DNA of 64,000 bases from an uncultured Prevotella sp. Its GTDB lineage: Bacteria; Bacteroidota; Bacteroidia; Bacteroidales; Bacteroidaceae. Both the position numbers and the translations under genes were made by a program. The notes beneath the pieces were generated by a model. That model saw only the letters and a program-made list of their open reading frames with translations, made no database searches and was not told the origin of the DNA. The stretch lies in the NCBI GenBank assembly GCA_900315545.1, contig OMZM01000002.1:124001-188000 (forward strand), in the 5' to 3' direction. Each line of letters starts with the position of its first letter. Within the stretch, counting starts at the first letter, position 1. Positions 35,653-44,783 of this stretch are shown piece after piece.

Positions 35653-38073
35653 TTAGAGGTGTATTCTCAGGTCTACGCCGTATTCTATCGGGTTGGCGCG
35701 CTGTGCGAAGTTGAACACCTGTCCCGTTGCTCCGCTGTTGACCATGAATGTGTTGTACTTGTTGTTGGTGAGGTTTCTGCCCCAGAAACTTATGATACAC
35801 TTGTCTATGTTGATGTCGAGATGTGCCCCGAGCACTGCATACAGGTTCTGGCTTACGGTGTTAGCCTCGTCCCAGTATGTTTTTCCGTTGCCTGTAACGT
35901 TGGCTCCGACGACTATCGAGTTGATGAACGAGTTTGTCAGGTCGAAGCGATAGTCAGCCATAGCGGCGAAGGTGTGTGCCGGAACGTATGGCACTTTCTT
36001 GTTCTTGTAGTCTACTTCGGTCTGCGTTCCGTTGATAGCAATGACATCTTTATATTCCTTGAAAACGGCATGAGTATATCCGTAGTTTACGTTCCATGTC
36101 AGATGGTTGTCGAGTAGCGCTCCCCTGAGTGCCAGTTCTACGCCGCAGCTGTAGCTCTTTCCTGCGTTAGTCATTCGTCTGCCATAGCCGTAGTTGCCTG
36201 CCATGACCGAAACTTGCTGGTTCTTTATCTGCATATAGTAGCTCGCGAAGTCGAGTTGCAGCGTGTTTCCAATAAGGTTCAGGTGTGTACCGAACTCATA
36301 GTTCCAACTTGTTTCCGGCTTATATTCTATAGTTTTTGTTATGTTTTCGTAGTCGGCTGCAGTGTGCGGTATGTCGTAGCTGCTTCGGTTAGCCGCCTGC
36401 GAGTTGGCGTTCAGTTCTGTCTGCAATATGTCGGAGAACATCTGTATGTTGTATCCTCCAGCCCTGTAGCCCTTGCTCCATGTGGCGTAGATGACGTTGT
36501 CGGTGTTTCCGAACCTGTATTTCAGAGCCACTTTTGGCAGCAACTGCTCGAAGTTGTTGTGTATGCTGTCGCTGATGATGCTTGTCAGGTAGTTTGTAGC
36601 CTGCTGTCCCATGACGTTTGCGGTCATAGCCATCACGGCAGAAGTGTTGTAGTTCAGCGCCGTGCGGTTGTAGTCGTATCTGAGTCCGAGCGTAGCCGTG
36701 AGATTGTCGGTTATCTCTATGTTTGACTCGTGGAACACAGCCATGTTGAGCTGTGGAGTTCTGAACACTCCCGGCACGTCCATGTCTGCCTTCATGCTTA
36801 CGCCTCCAGCTTTCTCTATTGTCTGCCGAGCCATTTCCTGAGCCTGTTCCATTGTCATTCCCATACCTAAGAATCGTCCAGCCATAGAGTTTACCATAGC
36901 GTTGTACATGGCTGTTTCTATTCCTTTCGCTATTCGTCCTGTTATGGCGTCACCGAAGTATATCGGTGCCCACGTCTTCAGCCACGACGCTGCGAGGTAT
37001 GCTCCTGTTGTCCAGTGCCAACGGCTGCGATTGTTGCTCTTCAGCACAAATTCCTGTGTAAATGCGTTCTGGAACTGTCGTTGTTCGAGGTGCATGAAGT
37101 CGGAAGGCATGTAGTCCTGATCCATGAGCATGTAGTCTTTCAGATACTGATAAGACGTGTTGCTGAAGAAGTCGAAACCGTTAGCCTTGAAGCCTATGTT
37201 CAGCGCCGTATTGAAGACGTTTCTGCGGTAATTATTTTGATAGTTTGTGTTGGGTGCAGTTGTGTGTGTTGTTTCCTCGTTGTATATTCCGTAAGGAAAA
37301 GCGTTCTGCCGAACGTACTGATAGTCAGCAATATAGTCAACTGTCAGTCTTTGTGTCGGTTTGTATGCCAGTCTGATTCTTCCGCCGGCTTCGTTCATCT
37401 TGTCGGCACGTTCTCCCGTTGCCTGGTTTCTGAGGAAGCCGTTAGTGCCGTTGTAGAATCCTCCGAGCGAGAATGCGAACTTGTCGCTGACCTTGTTGTA
37501 GTGAGTGATTTCGGCATTTCTTCTGAAATGGTTTCCGAACGACAGTTTCAGGTCAGTGCCCTGATAGTTCATAGGGTTGTGCGTGTATATTCTTACGAGT
37601 CCACCCTCCGAGTTCTGTCCGAAGAGCGTTCCCTGCGGTCCGCGCACGATGTCGGCGTGGTCGATGCCGTAGAAATAATAGTTGAAAGCCGACTTGCTCA
37701 TCAGCGGCATTCCGTCGACGTAGATGCCTATTGCTGGGTTGTTTACGCGTGAGCCTATGCCTCTCACATAGACCGACGATGTCAGTCGCGAGCCATAGTT
37801 GGGCATGACGAAAGCCGGTGTGTATGCCGACAGGTCGCGCAAGTCTCCGACACCGAGCTGCTGCATCTGCTCGCCCGAGAGCATCGAAGCGCTGACGGGT
37901 TGCTGGCGCAGTTTGTAGATGTCTTTCGACTGCGATAGTACGGTTACTTCGTCGAGGTCGACAACGCGCGATGTGTCTACCGCCTCGATGGGTTTGTCTT
38001 CTGGATTGATACCTGCCGAGATGTTCAGGCAGAATAATGTTGCCAATAAGGCAATGCATGTTTTTAGATACAT
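35653..38073 (-). CDS. TonB-dependent outer-membrane receptor
   Basis: The 806-residue protein begins with a signal peptide (MYLKTCIALLATLFCLNISA). A TonB-box/plug region follows (VVDLDEVTVLSQSKD, SAYTPAFVMPNYGSR, VYVRGIGSR, ADIVRGPQGTLFGQNSEGG), then a long beta-barrel ending in the aromatic-rich strand IEYGVDLRIHL. Such receptors import siderophores, haem, cobalamin or glycans using energy from TonB. There is no neighbouring SusD-like gene, no carboxypeptidase-like N-terminal domain and no HTH regulator. It is therefore more like an iron-complex or small-ligand receptor than a SusC, but the ligand is unknown. I chose the ATG at 38073; a TTG at 38103 lies in the promoter. Confidence 0.9.
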   Translation of the reverse strand: MYLKTCIALLATLFCLNISAGINPEDKPIEAVDTSRVVDLDEVTVLSQSKDIYKLRQQPVSASMLSGEQMQQLGVGDLRDLSAYTPAFVMPNYGSRLTSSVYVRGIGSRVNNPAIGIYVDGMPLMSKSAFNYYFYGIDHADIVRGPQGTLFGQNSEGGLVRIYTHNPMNYQGTDLKLSFGNHFRRNAEITHYNKVSDKFAFSLGGFYNGTNGFLRNQATGERADKMNEAGGRIRLAYKPTQRLTVDYIADYQYVRQNAFPYGIYNEETTHTTAPNTNYQNNYRRNVFNTALNIGFKANGFDFFSNTSYQYLKDYMLMDQDYMPSDFMHLEQRQFQNAFTQEFVLKSNNRSRWHWTTGAYLAASWLKTWAPIYFGDAITGRIAKGIETAMYNAMVNSMAGRFLGMGMTMEQAQEMARQTIEKAGGVSMKADMDVPGVFRTPQLNMAVFHESNIEITDNLTATLGLRYDYNRTALNYNTSAVMAMTANVMGQQATNYLTSIISDSIHNNFEQLLPKVALKYRFGNTDNVIYATWSKGYRAGGYNIQMFSDILQTELNANSQAANRSSYDIPHTAADYENITKTIEYKPETSWNYEFGTHLNLIGNTLQLDFASYYMQIKNQQVSVMAGNYGYGRRMTNAGKSYSCGVELALRGALLDNHLTWNVNYGYTHAVFKEYKDVIAINGTQTEVDYKNKKVPYVPAHTFAAMADYRFDLTNSFINSIVVGANVTGNGKTYWDEANTVSQNLYAVLGAHLDINIDKCIISFWGRNLTNNKYNTFMVNSGATGQVFNFAQRANPIEYGVDLRIHL

Positions 38074-38100
38074 ATTATTGTTTTTTGTTTTATTTCGATG

Positions 38101-38108
38101 CAAAGGTA
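38101..38108 (-). promoter_or_regulatory. -7 box for the TonB-dependent receptor
   Basis: On the minus strand TACCTTTG followed by GCA lies 27 bases before the receptor start; a partial TTG sits about 20 bases upstream. Confidence 0.75.
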
Positions 38109-38178
38109 ACGGTTTTCTGCTGTCCCTGCAATCCTAATTTTTTAGGATTTTAAACAATTTTGCCGTAAAAGCGCAAAG

Positions 38179-38632
38179 AAAATACTAATCAATTTTCGCC
38201 CGTTTACTGTCGCGTGACTGCCCTCGAAAGCCGTTTCGGAAATTACGGGGGCAAAATACGCCCAAAATTTGCATTTGTCTGTATGCTTTTGATAGTCAGT
38301 TTGTTAGCGAGAAATATAAGCCTTGTGCGCACGAAATGTATATGTTAAAAATGTCAAAGAGTATGTTTGAGATTGTCAAACACACTGTTTGAGGCTGCCA
38401 AACATAGTGTTTGGGGGTGAAAAACGCTATGTCTGACAAGGCAAAAAAGGCGAAATAGGCGCGTCAAAGGTAGTCTTTGACATTTTTAACAATTATCATT
38501 GACTCGAAAATTAACAGAAAATTGCAGTTTCAGGAGTTGTCCCGATTCTATTTGAACGATTTTTCCCTGTCAAAATTTTTCATCTTTTTTCGGCTCGAAA
38601 GAAAAATCTGACAAGTTTGGCACACTTTTTGT
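38179..38632 (+). repeat. Interspersed 450-bp element, copy D
   Basis: Same orientation as copy A and nearly the same length. Six 17-bp units start at 38354, 38376, 38398, 38420, 38442 and 38464: TCAAAGAGTATGTTTGA, TCAAACACACTGTTTGA, CCAAACATAGTGTTTGG, AAAAACGCTATGTCTGA, an AT-rich unit and TCAAAGGTAGTCTTTGA. The arms (38345-38370 and 38464-38489) carry a compensatory change against copy A: AATTGTC/GACAATT becomes AAATGTC/GACATTT. It lies between the start of the TonB receptor and the end of the zinc-ribbon lipoprotein gene. Confidence 0.9.
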
Positions 38633-38657
38633 AGGGAGCGGAAAAAATGCATTTTTC

Positions 38658-39650
38658 CTACTCGTTCAGCGTTCCGCAGTACGGACAATATCCCTTCTGC
38701 TTTATGCGCTGCTCGCAGTTGCCGCAGATATAGTGTGTCCTGTTGAAGGCGAAATATCTCCACAGAGCAAACCAGAAGTAGGCAATGAGCAGCAGGTAGC
38801 CAACGTAGTAGAGCGTTGTGATGCTGAAGACGATGTAGTCGACGGCACATATTCCAGCCAGTCCGCACAGATATAGCACGCTCTGTCCGAAGGGCAGGTG
38901 GCGCAGAGTGTCGTCGACGGCAGCAATGGCAGCAATGATGAGCGACCACACCGACACGAGGAAAATGAGCAGCAGAGGCGGTTGCGTGAACGGGTTGAGA
39001 GTAGGGTGGAAGTAGAAGTGTCGCCACGCCTCAGGCGCAAAATGCTGTATGGTGGCATAGAAGGCAGCCGATGACGCCACAATGAGCGTCAGCAGTGTAG
39101 GATAGAAAGAGTTAATATCCTTGAAATGAACAATATATGCGTTTTTTCTGAACAGTATTCTAAGTCCGTAGCCAACCCCTATGATGCACACAATAACGAG
39201 GAAGATGAGCAAATGCGTGTTGGAAAAAAACGATATGAATTGCGAAATCGGGTCGTCGGGGTCAACCTTCGGCAGCATGTTTTTTTCCCTTATCCATCCC
39301 ATTTTTAGCTGGTCTGACGCCAGCTGCACCCACACCGAGTCGACGGTATCGTTAGGCAGTATGCGGATGTCGGCAACGGCAAGCAGCTCGCCGCGCCTCA
39401 TGGCAAACGAGTCGATAGGCAGCGAGTTGATGGTTTCTTCCGGCTGCTGGCGTATCAGCATAAGACTGTCAGCGCGAACGACGAAATTGTAGTTTTCGGT
39501 GTAGTGGTGTGTTCGTGCGAAAGAGATGGAATCGAGCTGATATTCAGTGTATTCCACATGCACGTCCTTAATGTTTTCTCTGCGCTCGTAGCACGATGTC
39601 AGCGACAGCAGGACGATGATGACTGCTATGATTCTTTCAGTTGTCTGCAT
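38658..39650 (-). CDS. Zinc-ribbon lipoprotein with membrane domain
   Basis: The 330-residue protein has a lipoprotein-type signal (ERIIAVIIVLLSLTSC, lipobox LTSC) and an extracytoplasmic domain to about residue 140. Several membrane helices follow (LLIFLVIVCIIGVGYGLRIL, LLLIFLVSVWSLIIAAIAAV and others), and a C-terminal zinc ribbon, CGNCEQRIKQKGYCPYCG. I recognise no named family. If the ribbon is cytosolic, the protein could sense envelope state. Its start overlaps the end of the U32 peptidase gene by 14 bases, so the two are cotranscribed. Repeat copy D follows. Confidence 0.75.
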   Translation of the reverse strand: MQTTERIIAVIIVLLSLTSCYERRENIKDVHVEYTEYQLDSISFARTHHYTENYNFVVRADSLMLIRQQPEETINSLPIDSFAMRRGELLAVADIRILPNDTVDSVWVQLASDQLKMGWIREKNMLPKVDPDDPISQFISFFSNTHLLIFLVIVCIIGVGYGLRILFRKNAYIVHFKDINSFYPTLLTLIVASSAAFYATIQHFAPEAWRHFYFHPTLNPFTQPPLLLIFLVSVWSLIIAAIAAVDDTLRHLPFGQSVLYLCGLAGICAVDYIVFSITTLYYVGYLLLIAYFWFALWRYFAFNRTHYICGNCEQRIKQKGYCPYCGTLNE

Positions 39651-41544
39651 ATATGTTCATCTGGCAATTCTTACAGTCGAACGACAGCCGGAAGCGTCTG
39701 CCGTTGTCGAGTCGCAGAAATACAGGCTCTCGCCACTGCTGGCGGCTTATGCGCACAGGCGGCGTGCCGTTGCTCTTCCTGTTGGGACACATGCCTAAGG
39801 AGAAACGCAGGCAGTGGCGGCACTGCATGAGCACGATGTCGTCGGCAGTAGGTCTCAGGTCTTTCATGGTCGCAGGCATGCCTGCATCCACCCCGTGAGC
39901 CTTGTAGAAAATTCTGGAATCGTTGTTGTAGATATTATATAGGTACGCGTGAGAGTTATATATATAGCCATTCACTTTGGCAGCATCAGCCGCCTTGCCG
40001 GCATATTCGCGCTGTGTCCACTCCTTTCTGCGGCTTTCTGCCATGCTGACGACTTTGTTTTCCATCATGGCTGCTGCCTCCCTGCGCAGAGAAGCGATGT
40101 GTGCGGCAGGAATAAACAGCCTTTCTGTCGTGTCGTCGACGCAGGGCTGAGAGCATGCGAAGCACGTGTCGCCGAGCTTTGAGAGCTGTCTGACGATGTT
40201 GTCGCGCTGCGGCGTGCGGGCCTCCTCATAGTCGTGAGCCATAGAAGCCGTAACGGCAATGCCTCGTTCGGGCAGGGTCATCTCCAGTTTCAGGCATCCG
40301 TCATATCTCAGGTTTACGCCAACGGCAATTCGCCTGTCAGCCGTTTGCGGTTTCAGCAGCATCTGCTCGAAACGCTGGTCGTAGTTGCGGTAGAGCGGCA
40401 TCCTGCGCTTCAGTTGTCGCGGCATTCTCTGCGGAAAAAGCCTGTTGTTCTCGGCGCGGTTCACCCTGAAGCCAATCAACTCGTTGCTTTCGTCGAAGAA
40501 ACACAGTCCGTCGCCGTTGCCGAAAGTGGCAGTTGTCGACACCGTGAACCAGTCTCTGCCTGTTTCCTTGACATATCCCACATGTTCTCCGAGTGCCTTC
40601 GGTGTGTGCGGCTGGAAGATGTCAGCCTCGCGGCGATGCAGGAAATAGGTGGTAAATCCACGATTGAAACTCTTGCTGACGTCGGGCTGGAACGTGTATG
40701 TGCATGTTCCGAGCGACTGACGGCGGTATTTGTCGGGATGTCGTGCTATGATGCTGTCTATCTGCTGTCGGTATGCAGCAACGACGTTCTTTACATATGA
40801 AACGTCTTTCAGCCTGCCCTCTATCTTGAACGACGTAACTCCGGCATCCATGAGCTGCTCGATGTCGTCCTTTCGGCACATGTCTTTCAGTGAAAGAAGA
40901 TGCAAGTTCTCTGCTATTGTGTTGCCGTCGGCATTCTCCAGAGTGAATTTCATGCGGCAAACTTGTGCACATTCGCCCCTGTTGGCACTGCGGCTGAAGC
41001 AGTATTCCGATGCATAGCACTGCCCTGAATAGCTTACGCACAGTGCTCCGTGAACGAATGCTTCGAGTTCGACGTCGGGAACGTCGGCATGTATCTGCCT
41101 GATTTCGTCGAGCGACAGTTCGCGTGCAAGCACTACGCGGCTGAAACCTAATTTCATGAGCCATTCAGCCTTAGCTGCCGTGCGGTTGTCGGTTTGTGTT
41201 GATGCGTGTATCTCTATGCGCTGTCGGGCATATTCCACGAGTCCCATGTCCTGCAACAGTATGGCGTCGGCACCGACAGCCGTCAACTCGTCGATGAGTC
41301 GGCGTGTGTCGTCGAGTTCATTGTCGTAAACAACGGTGTTGACAGTAACATATACGCGTGCGTCATAGCGGTGTGCAAAGCGGCACAGTTCGGCTATGTC
41401 AGCTACGGAATTGCCTGCTGCGGCACGCGCGCCAAAGCGGTCGGCACCGATATATACGGCATCGGCACCGTGCACAATGGCTGCCATGCCCACTGTCTTG
41501 TTCTTGGCAGGCGCCAGCAATTCTATGTTTCTTATGGTTTCCAT
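39637..41544 (-). CDS. Peptidase U32 family protein
   Basis: The 635-residue protein starts METIRNIELLAPAKNKTVGM, and its N-terminal TIM-barrel-like domain has GADAVYIGADRFGARAAAGN. The central cysteine cluster FVHGALCVSYSGQCYASEYC followed by RGECAQVCR is the U32 signature, and a C-terminal domain with further cysteines (CRHCLRFSLGMC) completes it. Despite the peptidase name, well-studied relatives (RlhA, TrhP, UbiU/UbiV) hydroxylate RNA or ubiquinone precursors and bind Fe-S or prephenate. RNA modification is the likelier role, by analogy. I chose the ATG at 41544; earlier in-frame starts lie before or in the promoter. Confidence 0.88.
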   Translation of the reverse strand: METIRNIELLAPAKNKTVGMAAIVHGADAVYIGADRFGARAAAGNSVADIAELCRFAHRYDARVYVTVNTVVYDNELDDTRRLIDELTAVGADAILLQDMGLVEYARQRIEIHASTQTDNRTAAKAEWLMKLGFSRVVLARELSLDEIRQIHADVPDVELEAFVHGALCVSYSGQCYASEYCFSRSANRGECAQVCRMKFTLENADGNTIAENLHLLSLKDMCRKDDIEQLMDAGVTSFKIEGRLKDVSYVKNVVAAYRQQIDSIIARHPDKYRRQSLGTCTYTFQPDVSKSFNRGFTTYFLHRREADIFQPHTPKALGEHVGYVKETGRDWFTVSTTATFGNGDGLCFFDESNELIGFRVNRAENNRLFPQRMPRQLKRRMPLYRNYDQRFEQMLLKPQTADRRIAVGVNLRYDGCLKLEMTLPERGIAVTASMAHDYEEARTPQRDNIVRQLSKLGDTCFACSQPCVDDTTERLFIPAAHIASLRREAAAMMENKVVSMAESRRKEWTQREYAGKAADAAKVNGYIYNSHAYLYNIYNNDSRIFYKAHGVDAGMPATMKDLRPTADDIVLMQCRHCLRFSLGMCPNRKSNGTPPVRISRQQWREPVFLRLDNGRRFRLSFDCKNCQMNIYADN

Positions 41545-41572
41545 ATTGTTGCAGAGCATGTTGCAAACACTG

Positions 41573-41580
41573 CAAAGGTA
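41573..41580 (-). promoter_or_regulatory. -7 box for the U32 gene
   Basis: On the minus strand TACCTTTG followed by GCAG lies 28 bases before the U32 start. It is divergent from the lipid kinase promoter 64 bases away. Confidence 0.75.
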
Positions 41581-41643
41581 CAAAAACTTGTCAAGACAGA
41601 GAAGAATATGCGGAAATTATTGTTTTAAATAGTAAGTTTTTTG

Positions 41644-41651
41644 TACCTTTG
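41644..41651 (+). promoter_or_regulatory. -7 box of the lipid kinase gene, adjacent to its start codon
   Basis: TACCTTTG lies only five bases before the ATG, with TTG 21 bases upstream (41620-41622). With initiation about 7 bases after the box, the mRNA would begin at or near the start codon. Confidence 0.7.
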
Positions 41652-41656
41652 CGGTC

Positions 41657-42697
41657 ATGAAAGACAATAGAAAGAAGATTGTTTTCATCCTCAATCCTAT
41701 TTCGGGCGTGATAAATAAGTCAGGAATCCCGAAGCTGGTGGAAAAGCATCTCGACAAGAAGATGTACGACTATTCCATTGTCTACACTCAGTATGCGGGT
41801 CATGCCACTGTTCTTGCGGCGCAGGCAAGTCGCGACGGTGCCGACGTGGTTGTGGCTGTCGGTGGCGACGGCACGATAAATGAGGTGGGTAGGGGACTGA
41901 TAAACACTTCTACGGCTATGGCTATCGTGCCCTGCGGCTCCGGTAACGGATTGGCAAGGCACCTGATGATACCCATAAACATTGCTAAGGCTATAAAGAT
42001 TATCAACAAGTGTGAGATTCACGACCTGGATTATTGCATGATAAACGACACGCCTTTTTTCTGCACTTGCGGCATGGGCTTTGACGCGTTCATAAGCATG
42101 AAGTTTGCCGAAGACGGCAAGCGCGGACCTATGAAGTACATAGAACATGTGCTGAAGGAAGGACTGAGATACAAGCCCGATATCTATACTATAGAAGATG
42201 AGAACGGAAAGAAAAACAAGCACAAGGCTTATCTCATCTCGTGTGCCAACGCGTCGCAGTATGGCAACAACGCCTATATTGCTCCGCAGGCATCTATGAG
42301 CGACGGAATGATGGACATCATCATCATGGAGCCTTTCGATATTCTCGATGCGCCACAGGTGAGCTTCGACCTGATGAACAAGACTCTGGACAAGAGCAGC
42401 AAGATAAAGTCTTTCCGCTCGAAGTGTGTACATATACACCGCAGCCATCCGGGACCCGTGCACTTCGACGGAGACCCAGCACTGTTTGACGAAGACATAA
42501 CGATAAGGATAGTGGAAAAGGGCATACGCATAGTTGTTAATCCCGATGCCGACAAGAAACTGCGACGTCCGAATGCTGTGCAGAATGCCGTAACCGAACT
42601 GTTTAACAACATCAGTGGTGTGCGCGGCGACATTACGAAGCAAGGACGCAAGTTGCAGGCAATGAACAAAATGTTGTGGAGGAAGATAAATCAATAG
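41657..42697 (+). CDS. YegS/BmrU-type lipid kinase (diacylglycerol kinase family)
   Basis: The 346-residue protein has the DAG-kinase catalytic domain with NPISGVINKSG at the N-terminus, the nucleotide loop VVAVGGDGTINEVGRG and VPCGSGNGLARHL, and in the C-terminal domain FDGDPALFDE. These enzymes phosphorylate lipid alcohols such as diacylglycerol or sphingoid bases. The presence of serine palmitoyltransferase 17 kb away makes a sphingolipid substrate possible, but nothing in the sequence decides this. The promoter is so close that the mRNA may be leaderless. The nuclease-like gene follows after 6 bases. Confidence 0.9.
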   Translation: MKDNRKKIVFILNPISGVINKSGIPKLVEKHLDKKMYDYSIVYTQYAGHATVLAAQASRDGADVVVAVGGDGTINEVGRGLINTSTAMAIVPCGSGNGLARHLMIPINIAKAIKIINKCEIHDLDYCMINDTPFFCTCGMGFDAFISMKFAEDGKRGPMKYIEHVLKEGLRYKPDIYTIEDENGKKNKHKAYLISCANASQYGNNAYIAPQASMSDGMMDIIIMEPFDILDAPQVSFDLMNKTLDKSSKIKSFRSKCVHIHRSHPGPVHFDGDPALFDEDITIRIVEKGIRIVVNPDADKKLRRPNAVQNAVTELFNNISGVRGDITKQGRKLQAMNKMLWRKINQ

Positions 42698-42703
42698 GTA
42701 ATT

Positions 42704-44239
42704 ATGGAGAAAGACAATATAGCGCCGGAGAGAACGGGAACGGAAACGATAACGGGGACGGAAACGTGGACATACCCTGTAGTGAAATTCCCAGAGAAAG
42801 ACACCGTGATATATCCGTTCCGCAGATGCACATGCGAGCACAACAGCGTAGCAGATGACTTCATGAAGTTGCTGGCACTGCGACTGCCGACAGACATTTT
42901 TCTTGCAAAAGACGTTTGTATAAATACCCTCTACAGGCACACGCCTTATTGTTTCGACATAGCACTGTTCGCAAAGTCAAGACACACCGTAAGGATAGAC
43001 ATAGAGATAGACGAGCCATACAGCGGAGACACAAGAAGCCCGCTGCACTACATATCGTGCGGAGACAACTACAGAGACGACGTCGTGAACAGGCACGGAT
43101 GGACAGTAGTAAGGTTTACCGAACAGCAGGTTGTCGACCATGCCGAAGCCTGCGTTGGCTACGTTGCACGCATAGTAGGCTCAATGATGCCAGAACTGGA
43201 CATTGACAAGAAACTGGCTGCCGACGCCGACGTGCCGACGGCAAGACGATGGACAAGCAACGACTCGCTGAAGATGGCAGCAGCCAGAACAAGAGAGAAA
43301 TACCTGCAACGCGAACTGACAGGAAGCAGCAGCAAGACACCAGAGACGGCAAGCCTCCCACTGACCGACGACGAACAGAAATGTCAGGCAGAAATAAAGA
43401 CAAGGACAAGAAGCAGCCAGATAGTAAGCAAGATGAACAGCTTTGCCGATGCAGGACTATACGCGCAAGACAGCTGCATAGACTTCATACCCGACGAACA
43501 TGTCTACGTATGCAACGGACGAAAGCAGCTCCTGTCGGTAAGCTCGCTCATAGCATACTTCTTCGAGAAGTTCGACGCACTGAAACAAGCACAACGACAG
43601 TGGGAACGATACGGAACACCCGTCGAGACATCGTTGGAAAAATGGTACACCGTAGGACAGTGCGCCAGCGAAGTAGGAACATTCGTACACGAACAAGCCG
43701 AAAACTACTTCAAGACAGGCACATTCGAGACAGAATACACATTTGAATATGCCGGCAAAAAGAAAACAGTAAGCATAGAGCGCGAAAAACAACACTTCCT
43801 GTCGTTCATAAACGACCACAACATAAAGCCATATCGTCAGGAATGGCCCATATACGACGAAGAACTGAACATAGCCGGAACCATAGACCTCACATGCAAG
43901 CAAGACGACGGACAGCTCGTCATCTACGACTGGAAACGAAGCCGAAAAGTAGTAGACCCAAAAGGAACACCCATAACAAGAGGATTCAACGGCAAGACAA
44001 GTCTCAACGGCATAAACGTGCCCGACACGGCATACACCCATTACTGCCTGCAGCAAAACCTATACCGATACATACTGCAGAAAAACTACGGCATAACAGT
44101 GAAAGCCATGCACCTCGTAGTGCTATGCCCAGACTTCGACACCTACTACAAGGTAGACATACCCATAATGGACGAAGTCATACAGCGCATCGTAGACATC
44201 TGCAGGGGAAAAGACTTAGGACACAAACTCATAAAATAA
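42704..44239 (+). CDS. Two-domain nuclease-like protein (DUF559-like plus PD-(D/E)XK)
   Basis: The 511-residue protein has two putative nuclease folds. The N-terminal part (about residues 60-165) reads like a DUF559/very-short-patch-type domain, with YCFDIALFAKSRHTVRIDIE followed by IDEPYSGD, then a helical charged linker. The C-terminal part (about 325-500) is RecB/AddB-like PD-(D/E)XK: GTFVHEQAENYF, then NIAGTIDLTCKQDDGQLVIY followed by DWKR, and QQNLYRYIL. The acidic-lysine motif (D in GTIDL, DWK) appears intact, so DNA cleavage is plausible. The first 25 codons contain a GGAACGG-type hexamer run. It lies 6 bases after the lipid kinase and before a DUF4494 gene. Function unknown. Confidence 0.75.
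   Translation: MEKDNIAPERTGTETITGTETWTYPVVKFPEKDTVIYPFRRCTCEHNSVADDFMKLLALRLPTDIFLAKDVCINTLYRHTPYCFDIALFAKSRHTVRIDIEIDEPYSGDTRSPLHYISCGDNYRDDVVNRHGWTVVRFTEQQVVDHAEACVGYVARIVGSMMPELDIDKKLAADADVPTARRWTSNDSLKMAAARTREKYLQRELTGSSSKTPETASLPLTDDEQKCQAEIKTRTRSSQIVSKMNSFADAGLYAQDSCIDFIPDEHVYVCNGRKQLLSVSSLIAYFFEKFDALKQAQRQWERYGTPVETSLEKWYTVGQCASEVGTFVHEQAENYFKTGTFETEYTFEYAGKKKTVSIEREKQHFLSFINDHNIKPYRQEWPIYDEELNIAGTIDLTCKQDDGQLVIYDWKRSRKVVDPKGTPITRGFNGKTSLNGINVPDTAYTHYCLQQNLYRYILQKNYGITVKAMHLVVLCPDFDTYYKVDIPIMDEVIQRIVDICRGKDLGHKLIK
42732..42767 (+). repeat. GGAACG-type hexamer run inside the nuclease gene
   Basis: An imperfect run of GAACGG/GGAACG units lies at codons 10-22 and encodes a TGTETITGTET-like stretch. 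Similar runs occur near 48.19 and 53.89 kb. Confidence 0.7.
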
Positions 44240-44290
44240 CGTGAACAATAACAGAAACAACAATAATAACATAAAAAAAACAACAAGCAC

Positions 44291-44779
44291 ATGAGAACAC
44301 GAACAGCACAATGGTTTGAAACCAAAGTACGCTACGAAAAGACAACCGACGACGGCATGCAGAAGAAAGTAACCGAACTCTACGTCGTAGACGCACTCAG
44401 CTTTACCGAAGCAGAAGCAGCCACAACAGAAGAAATGTCAGCATACATCAGCGGCGACTTCGACATAGCAGACATCAAGAAAGCAACCTACGGTGAAATA
44501 TTCTTCAGCGACAAGGAAGCCGATGACCGTTTCTACAAGGCAAAGCTGCAATACATAACCATCGACGAAAAAACCGAGAAAGAAAAGCGCACAAACGTCC
44601 ACTACCTCATACAAGCCTCCAACTTCGCACAGGCACTCCGCTACATAGAAGAAGCAATGAGCAGCACCATGACCGACTACGTCGTAGCAGCAATGCAGGA
44701 AACACAAATCATGGACGTATTTGAACACAACAAGACACTGAAAAAAGACGACAAGCCAGAATACGAGGAGGAACACTAA
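44291..44779 (+). CDS. DUF4494 domain-containing protein
   Basis: The 162-residue soluble protein matches, from memory, the Bacteroidales family DUF4494: RTRTAQWFETKVRYEKTTDD, LYVVDALSFTEAEA, KATYGEIFFSDKEADDRFYK and a helical C-terminus ending in acidic residues. No function is established. The pattern suggests a compact alpha/beta fold. It follows the nuclease-like gene by about 50 bases and precedes yggS by 4 bases, with GGAGG upstream of the latter, so these genes are cotranscribed. Like its neighbours it is strikingly poor in T on the coding strand. Confidence 0.8.
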   Translation: MRTRTAQWFETKVRYEKTTDDGMQKKVTELYVVDALSFTEAEAATTEEMSAYISGDFDIADIKKATYGEIFFSDKEADDRFYKAKLQYITIDEKTEKEKRTNVHYLIQASNFAQALRYIEEAMSSTMTDYVVAAMQETQIMDVFEHNKTLKKDDKPEYEEEH

Positions 44780-44783
44780 AGCC

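Noticed and set aside
38548-39027. 159-codon minus-strand frame overlapping the zinc-ribbon lipoprotein gene
   Set aside because: It is an alternative frame that extends into repeat copy D; the overlapping 330-residue frame has a signal peptide and zinc ribbon.
41720-42940. 406-codon minus-strand frame over the lipid kinase gene
   Set aside because: It is antisense to a clear kinase gene; long shadow frames arise from codon bias here.
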